A DNA stretch of 41,134 nucleotides from Lentisphaeria bacterium UBA1791. GTDB taxonomy: Bacteria > Verrucomicrobiota > Lentisphaeria > Victivallales > Victivallaceae. Numbering within the stretch: the stretch's first letter is position 1; the number at the start of each line of letters is the position of its first letter. A model generated the notes under the pieces. The model did no database searches and was not told where the DNA came from. It was given only the letters and a program-made list of their open reading frames with translations. Below, in pieces: positions 32,399 to 41,134 of this stretch. The DNA lies in the NCBI GenBank assembly GCA_002314455.1, contig DCFZ01000061.1:2099-43232 (forward strand). The letters run 5' to 3'. Position numbers and translations under genes: made by a program.

Positions 32399-35023
32399 TT
32401 ATGCTGTTTTTTTCTGAATTTCGATCGTCTTTAATTGCTTGTAATCGGTCTTGCCGGTGCCGAGCAACGGAATTTCCTCAAGCTGGACGACCTTGCGGAT
32501 GTAATGGATCGGCGAGAACCCGGCTTCGCGCAACGCCTGATTGGCGGCGTCCTTGTCGATCCCGATGGTGGCAAAGAGAATGATCTCGGGGGCGTTGTCG
32601 GGCCCTTGCGCCTCGACGGCGAGGGGGATTTTTTTCGCGTCCTTGCCGAATTTTGCCAGCAATGCCGTTTCGACGGCGGGGAGCGAGACCATTTCGCCCG
32701 CGACCTTGATGAAGCGTTTGAGCCGCCCCATAAAGGTAATGAAGCCCTCTTCGTCGGCTTGCACGAGGTCGCCGGTGCGGTACCACGTCTTGCCCGCTTT
32801 TTCCACAAAGGGCGAAACGCCGTCGTAACCGAGGTAGCCGGGGAAAACGGTCGGCCCGCTGACGTACAGCATACCGGTCGTATTGGGGGGCAGGGGATTC
32901 CCATCGGGGTCGCAGATCATCCAGCTGGTGCAGCCGAGGATCTTGCCGACGGTGCCGAGTTTCATCGCCTCCGGCTCGTTGACGGCGACGATGGGCCCGC
33001 ACTCGGTGATGCCGTAGCCCTCGAGGAAGTAGGCGCGGGGGCATTTCTGCCGAAAGAGCGCCAGCGCGTTGGCGGGACACTTTTCCGCCCCCGTGATGAT
33101 GATGCGGATGGTTTCGACTTCTTCGGGGAGCGCATCCTTTAAGATGCCTTCGGCGAAAGTCGGCGTGCCGACGATCATCGACGCCCGATAGGCGGTGATC
33201 AGCCGCTTCAGCATATTGCCGTCGGTCGGGTCGCTGTGATAGATGATCCGGATATTGGTGAGCGCGGGCAAAATGCCGTTGATGAGCAAGCCGAACGAGT
33301 GAAAGGGCGGCAACATCCCGATGATGCTGTCGTCGCGGCGCAAATGCATCGGCGTCATCGAATACTCGATGTCCTGCAGACCGTTCCAGTGGGTGACGGG
33401 AACCGCCTTGGGCTCGCTTTCCGAACCGCTGGTAAAGATGATCGCGACGTTTTCGGGCACGTTCGCCTTGCGGAGGACTCGCCACGAGAAGCGACTGCGC
33501 AACAGCGCGAGCAGCTTCATACCCGGCGTGATCTCTTTTTTCAAATCCTCCAGAAAGAGGAAGCTGTCTTCGACGGGGGAAAAGTCGGTGCCGCGCTCCG
33601 CGAGCTTCTGAATGACGAGCTTGGAGGAAAGAATGTGTTGCACGCCGGATTTCTTGGCACACGCCGCCAAACTGCGCGCGCCGACCGTCCAGTTGAAAAG
33701 GACCGGCGTCTTGCCGGCGTAAAGCGTCGCCATGAAAACGGGGAAAAACGCCGCGCACGCGGGCAAGATGATGCCGACGCGGTCGCCGGGGACTTTTTCG
33801 ATGACGTTTTTGAGCGCGAGAATCGCCAGAATAATCTTGCGGTTGGTCAACACGCCGCTCGATTGGTCGGCGAGCAACGGGAAATCGGGTTGACGCTTGG
33901 CGAGAACCAGAAAGGTCTCGGTGATCTTTCTGCAGTTGCGGGGAATCGCCGTTTCCACCGGATTTTCCGGGATGAACCAGGAAACGGGGATCGGCTTTAA
34001 CGCTTCTTCCGCCTGCGTCTGCCCGATGGCGGCGAGCAAAAGGTCGCCGACGAGGTGAATGCTCCCCGGATTGCTGACGCGCTGGCCAAAGGTCTGCTCG
34101 ACCCAGACGACACTGCCGTAGACGAGCAAACTGTCCATACCGAGGTCTTTGCCGAGCTTGTCCTGATCGTGGATCTCTGCGACGGAGGAAACTTCGCGCA
34201 AGCGCGCATAGACTTTTTGCCGGACGTCGTTGGGGACGGCGCTCGTATCGACGGCGGAAAATTCCGAGGGCGGTTCGGCGACCGTGCGCGTCGTGCCGGA
34301 TTCCCAGATGGAGTAGGGTACATAGGTGTTGGGGGGCGCGTCGAGATTGTAGAAGTTTTCGAGATGGCGATTGAGCGCATCCTTGCCCGCATTGAGGGGC
34401 AGATCGGCGACTTCCTCAAAAGTGATGTCGACATGCCGTCGCGGCATGAAAAAGAGGAAATTGGTAAAGAAGTATTTGATCTTGCTCTTGGCGATCTCGG
34501 GGAAGGGGCGTTTGACGCCGTCGCAACGGCTGAACGAACTTCCCCAAAGTCCGGTGGTGCGGATCAGAATGACGCGCGCGTCGGGGCACGCCTGGAGCAA
34601 GTGGAACGTTCCCGAATTGCCGCGCAGGTTTTCGTAGCGACTGCTGTAGGCGTGGCCGCTCGGGTACATCCAGACGTTTTCGCCCCGCTTCAACGCCTCG
34701 CGGCAACGGATGAATTGCTCCCTGACCTTGTCCTCGATGGCGTTGCCCTCGACGGCGGGGTCGCCGATCGGCAGCAACTTGAGCTTTTTGACGAAATGTT
34801 TGAGCGCCGTGCCGTTGACCTGTTCGTCGTGGAGGAGGATGTAGGGGTGAAATTTGCGGACGAGGAAACTGCCGAGGATGATCGGGTCGATCAACGCCGG
34901 GTGGTTGGGCAGAAAGAGCAATCCCCGCTTGTCGTTCTTTTTGATTTTTTCCACTCCGTGCAAACGGACGCGATAGCGCAACTTGAGAAAAAGCGCAAAC
35001 AACGTGGAAGCAATATAATACAT
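32399..35023 (-). CDS. Acyltransferase-acyl carrier protein-AMP ligase fusion (Aas-like)
   Basis: An 874-residue protein with three domains. Residues 1 to ~225: PlsC acyltransferase with NHPALID (His41, Asp46) and MYPSGHAYS, paralogous to the C-terminal domain of the MFS fusion at 7.2-9.1 kb. Residues ~255-335: an acyl carrier domain with the phosphopantetheine motif LGMDSLL (Ser298). Residues ~355-874: an AMP-forming acyl-adenylate ligase with P-loop TSGSESEPK (531-539) and motifs YGITECGP, YRTGD and the terminal GKTDYKQL. It should activate a free fatty acid, load it on its own ACP and transfer it to a lysophospholipid (inference from E. coli Aas). ATG 35023 is chosen because the promoter lies in the longer frame. 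Confidence 0.87.
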   Translation of the reverse strand: MYYIASTLFALFLKLRYRVRLHGVEKIKKNDKRGLLFLPNHPALIDPIILGSFLVRKFHPYILLHDEQVNGTALKHFVKKLKLLPIGDPAVEGNAIEDKVREQFIRCREALKRGENVWMYPSGHAYSSRYENLRGNSGTFHLLQACPDARVILIRTTGLWGSSFSRCDGVKRPFPEIAKSKIKYFFTNFLFFMPRRHVDITFEEVADLPLNAGKDALNRHLENFYNLDAPPNTYVPYSIWESGTTRTVAEPPSEFSAVDTSAVPNDVRQKVYARLREVSSVAEIHDQDKLGKDLGMDSLLVYGSVVWVEQTFGQRVSNPGSIHLVGDLLLAAIGQTQAEEALKPIPVSWFIPENPVETAIPRNCRKITETFLVLAKRQPDFPLLADQSSGVLTNRKIILAILALKNVIEKVPGDRVGIILPACAAFFPVFMATLYAGKTPVLFNWTVGARSLAACAKKSGVQHILSSKLVIQKLAERGTDFSPVEDSFLFLEDLKKEITPGMKLLALLRSRFSWRVLRKANVPENVAIIFTSGSESEPKAVPVTHWNGLQDIEYSMTPMHLRRDDSIIGMLPPFHSFGLLINGILPALTNIRIIYHSDPTDGNMLKRLITAYRASMIVGTPTFAEGILKDALPEEVETIRIIITGAEKCPANALALFRQKCPRAYFLEGYGITECGPIVAVNEPEAMKLGTVGKILGCTSWMICDPDGNPLPPNTTGMLYVSGPTVFPGYLGYDGVSPFVEKAGKTWYRTGDLVQADEEGFITFMGRLKRFIKVAGEMVSLPAVETALLAKFGKDAKKIPLAVEAQGPDNAPEIILFATIGIDKDAANQALREAGFSPIHYIRKVVQLEEIPLLGTGKTDYKQLKTIEIQKKTA

Positions 35024-35064
35024 AGAAATCCCGTAAAATGACAAAATATGAAGAGCTTTTTCAT

Positions 35065-35092
35065 ATAATACCATAACTGCGGAAAAAGTCAA
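35065..35092 (-). promoter_or_regulatory. Promoter of the acyltransferase-ACP-ligase gene
   Basis: Minus-strand TTGACT (35092-35087), a 16-bp spacer and TATTAT (35070-35065). It overlaps codons of the longer open frame and so excludes starts upstream of ATG 35023. Confidence 0.65.
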
Positions 35093-35203
35093 ACGCTTAT
35101 TCAAAAAAGAAGCGTTTTTTACGGGAAAAATTGTGAACCTGCCGATCGTTATGGTATCGCACAAAATGGCGCGCGGGCGCGCCGCATTGCGGCGTTTGGC
35201 GAC

Positions 35204-35234
35204 AAAAAAAGGGCGGCTGTTGCCAGCCGCCCTT
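35204..35234 (-). terminator. Intrinsic terminator of the giant repeat-protein operon
   Basis: On the minus strand AAGGGCGGCTG, loop GCAA, CAGCCGCCC and seven T. It lies 16 bp after the stop of the 1726-residue gene. Stem and loop differ from the dispersed hairpin family. Confidence 0.92.
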
Positions 35235-35249
35235 GGGGTGTAGCGTTAA

Positions 35250-38200
35250 CTACGCAATGACCGTCAGGTTCTTGAAGTTTTCCTTGGTGGCATCGCTGTA
35301 GGCGGTCTGGACGCCGTCGCACCAGAGGATTTCTTCCTTGCCGTCGCCGTTGTAGTCGCCGGCGCCGGCGAAAGCCCAGTTGCCGCCGAGATCGTCGAGA
35401 TTGCCGATCTTTTCCGCGACAACACCGGTGGCGATATCGCTCCAGGTGAAGAAATCACCCTTGGTGTTGGTGAAGAGGATGTCATCCGCACCGTCGCCCG
35501 AGAAATCGGCGCTCGTGAGCATGGTGCTCTTGTTGGCGTCGGCGATCTCGATCACTTCGTTGGTGCCCATTTCGCTCCAGTATGCCATCGTGCCATCAGC
35601 GCGACGCAGGATCACGTTGTCCGTGCCGTTGCCGTCGAGGTCGGCGGTGCCGGCGATGTCAAACGCGCCATTGTGGATGCTGCCGACCCACTCGTTGTCG
35701 ACCCACTTGCCTTCGGAATCGGTGACCCACGCGGCGACGTGACGGTAGGCGCCGTCGGCGCCGTCCTTGGTCTGTTCCATCAGGACTTCAGCCTTGCCGT
35801 CGCCATTGACGTCGGCGGAGCCGAGGTAGCGCCAGAGCTCGTTGTCGTACGCGCCGATGAACTGATAGTTCAGCGTAAGCGCGCCGTCCTTCAGGAAATC
35901 GTTGCGGAGCGTGGCGACCCAGGTGCTGCCGACTTTGTCGTCGGCGATGATCTGGACGTCGCAGAGGCTGTCGCCGGTGAGGTCGCGGCGCATTTCCACC
36001 ACTTCCCAGCCGGTCACGTCGTTGATCGCCGCGGACTGCACGTATTTGCCGTCGCCGTTGTCGTACGTCACATAGACTTTGTTCTGATAGAACTGGATGA
36101 TGTCGCTCTTGTTAGTGTAGTTGTAGTCGGAGACCGGGCCACCGGTGACCGTCAGCTTGCCGTAGGTTTTCTGGAAGTTGTAGTCCGTCGCCTGCGTGTC
36201 GGTGAGGAGCTCGCTGATCGCGAAGGTATTGTCGCTGGTGCCGATTTCGGTCTGGCTGCCGGTGACTTCGTAGGCGGCGCCTTCACCGTAGATGAAGCCT
36301 TCGAGGCGGCCTTCGCTGCCTTCGGTGATGGTGTTGTCAGCGATCGCCGTGCCGTCATAGCGCTTGCTGGCGCTGGTGCTGACCAACTGGACATTGCGCG
36401 GGGTGATATTGAGCACACCGCCGTCGATGCTGATCTGGTAGTAGTCCGCGACTTCAGCGGTCACATCCACGCCTTTGCGGTAGATCGTGTAGGTGGCTTT
36501 GTTCTGCTTTTCGCCATCGCTGACGTGCTGAACTTTGCCGGTTTCGACGCTGCCGCCCTGACCCGTCACGGTGACAACGATCGTGTCATCGCCGAAGAGG
36601 GCGACGGCAGAGCCTTCGCTGTTGTGCGCGAACTGGGTGATCGTCTGCTCGGTGCCTTCTTCGTTGGTGGTAAATACCACGGTGTAGCCGTCATCGAAGT
36701 AGCCGTTGCTCTTGGACTGATAGTCGTAGGTCCAGCTGTAGTCGGTCATGTCGATTTCGACCGGGCCGCCCCAGACCGTCAGATCGCCGAAGAGACCATC
36801 CGCAACTTTCTGACCGTATTTGTCAACGAACCACTCCGGCGTGTTATTGCCGTAGATGATCTCGTAGTCGGACTCATAAGAGCCGGCGTAGACGGAGGTG
36901 AAGTTGTGGTAGTTGAACTCGTTCTTGCTGGTGCCGACATCGGTCTGACCGTATGCGGTGTCGCTCTGCTCGGAAACGGTCCAGCTGATGATGTTGCCTT
37001 CGGCGTCGATGACGATGTTGTCGTTCACGAAGTCGTAGGTGCAGCCGTCGCCGGGCAGGAAGCCTTCGCCCTGAACGGGCTGGCCTTCGAGGTAGCTGAG
37101 ACCGGTGACGATCACCTGACGGTTCTGAAGCGCCGTACCGTCATAGTACTTCTCGGCGCTGGTGCTTATCAGCAGGACGCTGCGCTTAGTCACGGTCAAC
37201 GTGCCGTCAAGGGTGTCGACCACGTAGTTCATGGAACTGTCGGAGCCGTCCGCCTTGGAGATCGTGACGCCGCTGGGATCGACCTTGTTGGCGGTGCTGC
37301 CGACGTGGGTGATCGTGCTGTCTTCGGTCATCTTGACGCCGTCGATCTTTTCGTAAGGCGCAAGACCGTCGCCGCCTTCCGCGAGAGTCCACTCATTGCA
37401 GGTGAGCGCGGTGCCGTCGTAGACCTTGGAATCGCTTCCCGCCTGAATGGTGATGTAGCGCGGCGTGATGGTGACGTCGTTCTTATTGAGCGTGATGGTG
37501 TCATAGTGTCCACTGGCATCCTGACCGGCGGCATCGACCAGATCGTATTTGACCGTATAGGTCATCGCCTGATCGTCATTGTAGATGCCGACATTGGAGC
37601 TTTCGGTGGTGATGCTGACGTTGGTGACCTTGTCGCCGCCAAGAAGTCCGGTGACCTGATACTCGCCTTCGACAAGAGCCTTGGTGGCAGTCCCGTCGTA
37701 GAGGTAGCTGAGACCGGTGGTGGCGTCAAGACCGATGGTGATGGTAAGAGTGCCCTTGGTGACCGTGAGATCGCCCTCGACCGTGGTGACGTTGTAGTTC
37801 TGCGCCTTGGCGCCGTTGACAAGGTCGTAGGTGAAGGTGTTCTTGCTGGTGCCGGGCAGGGTCTGACTGCCGGTCACAGTCGCCGTGTAGTTTTCGCTAC
37901 CGACGAAGCCGTCACCCGAAACGTAGGTGTAATCGTTGGTAAGCGGGGTGCCGTCGTAGACCTTTTCGCCGCTGCCGGAAGTGATCGTCACGTTGCGGGC
38001 GGTGACGGTCAAAGTGCCGTCGATGAGGTTCGCCTGCGCATAGCTGGAGGTGACGTCTTCGCCTGCCGCATTGTAGATCTTGTAGCTGGAGATCTTGTTG
38101 GCAGCGGTGCCGGCATCCGTGATGGAGCTGTTGATCACCACGTCTTCGACATGGTCGCCCGCGCCCAGCGTACCGGAAACCGTGTAACCGTCGTCGGTCA

Positions 38201-40430
38201 ACGCGGTGCCGTCGTACATCTTGGAATTGCTCTTGGCAGTGATGGTGATGGCGTCAGCATTGTAAACGGTCAGCGTGCCTTCTTTCGTGGTGATGGCGTA
38301 GTCGGCAGTGTAAGTACCCTGATTGAGGTCGTAGCTGAAGGTGTTCTTGCTGGAACCGACAGCGGTCTGACTGCCCGTCACATTGTAGGTCGCGCCTTCG
38401 CCGCTGACGAAGCCGGAACCGGAAACGGTGATGGTGTCGTTGGTCAACGGCGTGCCGTCGTACTTCTTGCTGTCGCTTTCGGAAGTGAGCGTCACGTCGC
38501 GCTTCGTGATGCTGAGCGTGCCGTTGGCGGTCTGAATGTTGGTGTAGAAGCTGGTGACGTTGTCGCCCGCCTGATTCTTGATGACGTAGCCAGTGACCAC
38601 GTTGGCAGCTTCGCCGAAGTGAGTTTGCTCGCCGACGACCGTCACGCTGGCGAAGTAGTCGCCCGTAGCGAGTTTGCCGGTGTAGGTGTAGCCGCTGTCA
38701 CTCAACGCGGTGCCGTCATACATCTTGCTCTTGCTGTTGGCAGTGATGGTGATCAGCGTGTCGTTCGGGGTGACGGTCAGGGTGCCCAGTTCCGTGGAAA
38801 TGCTGTAGTTGTCAGCTTTCGTATTGCTGTTGAGCACGTAGGTGAAGGTGTTGGCACTGGAGCCGACCGCAGTCTGGCTGCCGGTCACATCGTAGGTCGC
38901 GCCCTGGCCGGCAACGAAGCCGGAACCGGTGACGATGATGGTGTCGTTGGTCAACGGCGTGCCGTCGTACTTTTTGCTGGCGCTGTCAGAAGTGAGCACC
39001 ACATCGCGCTTCGTGATGGAGAGGGTGCCGTCAATCAGTTCCGCCTGCGCATAGCTGGAGGTGACGTCCTTGCCTGCCGCATTGTAGATCTTGTAGCTAC
39101 TGACCTTGTTGGCGGCGGTGCCGAAATCGGTGATGGAGCCGGTAACGGTCACGGAGAGATAGTCACCCGAATTCAAGGTTCCGGTGTAGGAGTAGGTGCC
39201 TTTGGTCAGCGCCGAGCCGTCGTACATCTTGCTGCCGCTGTCGGCGGTGATGGTGATCGCTGCCGCCGGGGTGACGGTGAGATCGCCCTCGATCTTGGTG
39301 ATGTTGTAGTTGTTGAGATTGGTGCCTTCCGCGGCGGAAACCGTGAAGTAGTTCTTGCTGGTGCCGACCTCGGTCTGACTGCCGGTCACATTCGCCGTGT
39401 AGCCTTCGCCCCCCACGAAGCCTTCGCCGCCGGTGATTTTGGCCGAATTTTTGGTCAGCGGCGTGCCGTCGTAAGGCTTGGTGGCGCTGCCGGAGGTGAT
39501 GGTCACGTTGCGCTTGTCGATGATGAGATCGCCGGCGATGACCGTGACGTTGGCATACATGTCGGTGACGTCGGTACCGTCGCTGTGCGTGATCTTATAG
39601 GTGGCGGTGATGCCGTCGGTGTAGGTGCCGGCGTTGATCGAGCCATTCTTGTTGATGAGGGTAACGGTGATGGTATCGCCGGTGGCAAGGTCACCTTCAA
39701 CGGTGTACCAGGTGTCGCCGGTTTTGATGTCGGCGGTGCCGTCGTAGAGTCTCTCCTGATCTTTGACCGTGATGGTCACGGGGACGGTACGCTTCGTGAC
39801 GATCAGTTGGCCGTACTGCTTGGTGACATTGTAGTCGCTGGTCAAAGCGGTTTTGTCGGAAACGCTGAACTCGTTGTCGGTACTGCCGACGAAAAGCTGG
39901 GAACCGGTGAAAGTGTAGTTGAACTCTTCGCCGGAGGCATAACCTTTGTCAGTCTGTCCCTCGGTGAGGTCGGTGACGACCGTGCCGCCGCCCGGAGGAT
40001 TGCTGTAAGCGGTCAGAACGGTACCATCGTATTCCTTGGAGATCGTCGCACTCTTGAGCGTGACGTCGCGGGAAATAATGGTGAAGGTCATGCAACCGGG
40101 AGTCTTGGTCGAGAAATCGAAATCGGTGACCTGGGTCTGGTTGTACAGATTGGTCACATCCACGCCCTCGCGGGAGACTTTCGGGTAACCGTCATCATAG
40201 TGCAAATCCAACGTGCCCTTGTTTTTGCCCAGGGTTTCGTCATACACCATGGTGCCGTACTCGTTCACGTGGGTCATATTCCCATCGGTGATCTGCGTCT
40301 GGTAACTGTCGTCATTGAGATACCCATAATACGTCGTTGCGTCAGCCTGCATCTTTTTGCCGTCGTAGACCTTCGTGTAGACGCCGCTCATGGTTCCGAT
40401 GAAATAGTACGCTTGAATTTTTTCAGCCAT
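35250..40430 (-). CDS. Giant YDG-repeat surface/adhesin protein with C-terminal FG-GAP (VCBS-like) repeats
   Basis: A 1726-residue repeat protein. From residue ~20 to ~1430 it holds 14 repeats of about 80-95 residues, each with the YDG signature (for example SKKYDGTPLTND, SKMYDGTALT), of the MBG/YDG type found in bacterial adhesins. The last ~290 residues carry five calcium-loop repeats (ADVNGDGKAE, ADLDGNGTDN, ADFSGDGADD, GDYNGDGKEE and a weaker DLTGDSLCD), predicted to form an FG-GAP propeller. No N-terminal signal peptide follows ATG 40430 (AAGGAG 6 nt upstream), so type 1-like secretion through the C-terminus is plausible (inference). It lies 33 bp after two small genes that probably share its operon. 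Confidence 0.88.
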   Translation of the reverse strand: MAEKIQAYYFIGTMSGVYTKVYDGKKMQADATTYYGYLNDDSYQTQITDGNMTHVNEYGTMVYDETLGKNKGTLDLHYDDGYPKVSREGVDVTNLYNQTQVTDFDFSTKTPGCMTFTIISRDVTLKSATISKEYDGTVLTAYSNPPGGGTVVTDLTEGQTDKGYASGEEFNYTFTGSQLFVGSTDNEFSVSDKTALTSDYNVTKQYGQLIVTKRTVPVTITVKDQERLYDGTADIKTGDTWYTVEGDLATGDTITVTLINKNGSINAGTYTDGITATYKITHSDGTDVTDMYANVTVIAGDLIIDKRNVTITSGSATKPYDGTPLTKNSAKITGGEGFVGGEGYTANVTGSQTEVGTSKNYFTVSAAEGTNLNNYNITKIEGDLTVTPAAAITITADSGSKMYDGSALTKGTYSYTGTLNSGDYLSVTVTGSITDFGTAANKVSSYKIYNAAGKDVTSSYAQAELIDGTLSITKRDVVLTSDSASKKYDGTPLTNDTIIVTGSGFVAGQGATYDVTGSQTAVGSSANTFTYVLNSNTKADNYSISTELGTLTVTPNDTLITITANSKSKMYDGTALSDSGYTYTGKLATGDYFASVTVVGEQTHFGEAANVVTGYVIKNQAGDNVTSFYTNIQTANGTLSITKRDVTLTSESDSKKYDGTPLTNDTITVSGSGFVSGEGATYNVTGSQTAVGSSKNTFSYDLNQGTYTADYAITTKEGTLTVYNADAITITAKSNSKMYDGTALTDDGYTVSGTLGAGDHVEDVVINSSITDAGTAANKISSYKIYNAAGEDVTSSYAQANLIDGTLTVTARNVTITSGSGEKVYDGTPLTNDYTYVSGDGFVGSENYTATVTGSQTLPGTSKNTFTYDLVNGAKAQNYNVTTVEGDLTVTKGTLTITIGLDATTGLSYLYDGTATKALVEGEYQVTGLLGGDKVTNVSITTESSNVGIYNDDQAMTYTVKYDLVDAAGQDASGHYDTITLNKNDVTITPRYITIQAGSDSKVYDGTALTCNEWTLAEGGDGLAPYEKIDGVKMTEDSTITHVGSTANKVDPSGVTISKADGSDSSMNYVVDTLDGTLTVTKRSVLLISTSAEKYYDGTALQNRQVIVTGLSYLEGQPVQGEGFLPGDGCTYDFVNDNIVIDAEGNIISWTVSEQSDTAYGQTDVGTSKNEFNYHNFTSVYAGSYESDYEIIYGNNTPEWFVDKYGQKVADGLFGDLTVWGGPVEIDMTDYSWTYDYQSKSNGYFDDGYTVVFTTNEEGTEQTITQFAHNSEGSAVALFGDDTIVVTVTGQGGSVETGKVQHVSDGEKQNKATYTIYRKGVDVTAEVADYYQISIDGGVLNITPRNVQLVSTSASKRYDGTAIADNTITEGSEGRLEGFIYGEGAAYEVTGSQTEIGTSDNTFAISELLTDTQATDYNFQKTYGKLTVTGGPVSDYNYTNKSDIIQFYQNKVYVTYDNGDGKYVQSAAINDVTGWEVVEMRRDLTGDSLCDVQIIADDKVGSTWVATLRNDFLKDGALTLNYQFIGAYDNELWRYLGSADVNGDGKAEVLMEQTKDGADGAYRHVAAWVTDSEGKWVDNEWVGSIHNGAFDIAGTADLDGNGTDNVILRRADGTMAYWSEMGTNEVIEIADANKSTMLTSADFSGDGADDILFTNTKGDFFTWSDIATGVVAEKIGNLDDLGGNWAFAGAGDYNGDGKEEILWCDGVQTAYSDATKENFKNLTVIA
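36130..40370 (-). repeat. Fourteen YDG repeats, largely alternating between two unit types
   Basis: Units of the KKYDGTPLTND...GSGF..G.GATY.VTGSQTAVGSS type (about 82 residues) alternate with units of the SKMYDGTAL...YTG.L..GD....V type, giving a super-period near 500 bp. The alternation is clearest between about 37.9 and 39.5 kb, where units of one type share long near-identical DNA. Confidence 0.8.
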
Positions 40431-40463
40431 TTTTTTCTCCTTGTTGGTTGTTGGCTTGTGGTT

Positions 40464-40751
40464 TCAAGATCTTAAAATTGCACACTTACGCAGGATCTGC
40501 ACGCCGGTCATGCAAACGACATGCCGGACGAACGCGCGGACCCGGTTGGTCAAAGTCCGGCGGAACTGTTTCGCCGTGACCGTAATCCACCGCAGAAGCC
40601 GGTGCGCCGCCTTTTCTATATAAGTATAGGCGGTCTGCGCGGTCTCTTTGACGGTGATGACCGTTTCTTCAACGGCAACGGGCATCACGGAAAGCAGTCC
40701 TTCCCGTGACGCCGGCGTGCAGTCGAAGAAGCTGATAACGTTTTCCGTCAT
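40464..40751 (-). CDS. Small basic protein of unknown function in the giant-protein operon
   Basis: A 95-residue protein, MTENVISFFDCTPASREG at the N-terminus, a Val/Thr-rich middle and a strongly basic C-terminal half (HRLLRWITVTAKQFRRTLTNRVRAFVRHVV). No signal peptide. I do not recognise a family. Its ATG overlaps the previous stop codon by one base (TAATG), which indicates translational coupling, and the giant gene begins 33 bp later. The position suggests a role in making, exporting or anchoring the giant protein, but the sequence gives no direct proof. Confidence 0.6.
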   Translation of the reverse strand: MTENVISFFDCTPASREGLLSVMPVAVEETVITVKETAQTAYTYIEKAAHRLLRWITVTAKQFRRTLTNRVRAFVRHVVCMTGVQILRKCAILRS

Positions 40752-41005
40752 TACTTTTTCCCTTTGGCGGCCTTCTCATTTTTCTGCAGCACGCCCGCTT
40801 CGACCAGTTTGTCGATCAGCTGCTGCATGGAATTGAACGCGCCAAGGAAACCCTGCGGCGGCATGATGACGCGCACGTTGGCTTGCGGCACGGGCGCTTT
40901 GCCGTCTTCCGCAGGTTGGAGCGTCATGAAATCAAAACGCACCATGTTGCCCGCAAAGTGGATCTGCCCGATCCCGTCAGCGAAAATTTCTTTCTTGTCA
41001 GCCAT
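40751..41005 (-). CDS. Small conserved-looking protein heading the giant-protein operon
   Basis: An 84-residue cytosolic protein, MADKKEIFADGIGQIHFAGN, then a beta-strand segment MVRFDFMTLQP, the motif VRVIMPPQGFLGAFNSM and a helix QQLIDKLVEAGVL, ending in a Lys-rich tail. I have an impression of similar short proteins beside large secreted proteins in other Gram-negatives but cannot name a family. AAGGAG is 5 nt before ATG 41005. It is the first gene of the operon and follows a palindrome-embedded -10 box. Confidence 0.7.
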   Translation of the reverse strand: MADKKEIFADGIGQIHFAGNMVRFDFMTLQPAEDGKAPVPQANVRVIMPPQGFLGAFNSMQQLIDKLVEAGVLQKNEKAAKGKK

Positions 41006-41025
41006 GATTTCTCCTTGGTTACACC

Positions 41026-41044
41026 GACACAAATTATATGTGTC
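41026..41044 (-). promoter_or_regulatory. Promoter/operator of the giant-protein operon
   Basis: GACACA and TGTGTC flank TATAATT on the minus strand: a perfect 6-bp inverted repeat centred on a consensus -10 box (TATAAT). No -35 box stands at 17 bp; TTGACA occurs 26 bp away, and TTGACT with TACGTT (17-bp spacer) is an alternative further upstream. A repressor site over the -10 or an activator-dependent promoter fits. The remaining bases to 41134 show no gene. Confidence 0.5.
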
Positions 41045-41134
41045 CATTGCATAACGTAGCATCGTGTCAAGCGCAAGTCAAATCGAAAAATGAAAAATTT
41101 TTATAAAATTACACTACTGTCCGGTAAAAATTTC

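Noticed and set aside
35673..40475. A 1600-codon open frame on the plus strand antisense to the giant protein
   Set aside because: It mirrors the repeat gene codon for codon, has no ribosome site or domain, and is explained by GC-biased third positions and repeats.

Overview
The window looks like a chromosomal segment of a GC-rich, Gram-negative-type, fermentative anaerobe. The radical-SAM hydrogenase maturase HydG, family II pyrophosphatase, several glycoside hydrolases, short secreted repeat proteins and a giant calcium-repeat surface protein together suggest the PVC superphylum, perhaps Lentisphaerota/Victivallales. That placement is inference from gene content; no rRNA is present. I see no tRNA, rRNA, CRISPR array, insertion sequence or prophage. 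Most promoters found have a TTGAxx -35 box, a 16-17 bp spacer and a TATATT/TATAAT -10 box.

Layout. 1-7.1 kb (minus): a CPA2 antiporter with a C-terminal PTS EIIA domain is followed by the 5' part of valS; then a hydrogenase-regulator-like ACT protein with hydG, behind a leader ending in a terminator hairpin; then a CBS-DRTGG family II pyrophosphatase. 7.2-9.1 kb (plus): an MFS transporter-acyltransferase fusion, fired divergently from the pyrophosphatase. 9.1-13.9 kb (minus): a five-gene operon of GH20 hexosaminidase, ABM monooxygenase-like protein, CBM9-like protein, HAD phosphatase and mnmE. 14.2-19.2 kb (plus): a candidate ~100-nt structured RNA, a stand-alone 5'-3' exonuclease, a large secreted putative glycosidase and a Sel1-repeat protein. 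19.3-20.3 kb (minus): a secreted protein of unknown function. 20.4-23.1 kb (plus): an EIIA-CBS protein and an ArsB/NhaD-type transporter. 23.2-25.8 kb (minus): coaE, rho and an ftsB/divIC-like gene. 26-31 kb (minus): FKBP and GH3, and a divergent glutamine synthetase. 31-35 kb (minus): two paralogous secreted repeat proteins and an acyltransferase-ACP-AMP-ligase fusion. 35.2-41 kb (minus): two small proteins and a 1726-residue YDG/FG-GAP repeat protein.

Themes. (1) RNA control: two genes, the hydrogenase regulator and the exonuclease, have an intrinsic-terminator hairpin ending directly at their translation start; the first has a visible competing antiterminator segment, and the second may be a separate sRNA with a C-rich anti-Shine-Dalgarno loop. 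(2) Two unrelated ion transporters are each tied to a type-2 EIIA domain with no sugar permease nearby. (3) Lysophospholipid recycling appears rearranged into MFS-PlsC and PlsC-ACP-AMP-ligase fusions with clearly paralogous PlsC domains. (4) Three long-looped terminator hairpins share stem and loop sequence and form a dispersed repeat family; a fourth shares the stem only. (5) Glycan degradation (GH20, GH3, CBM9-like, secreted TIM-barrel protein) fits a polysaccharide- or mucin-using fermenter.
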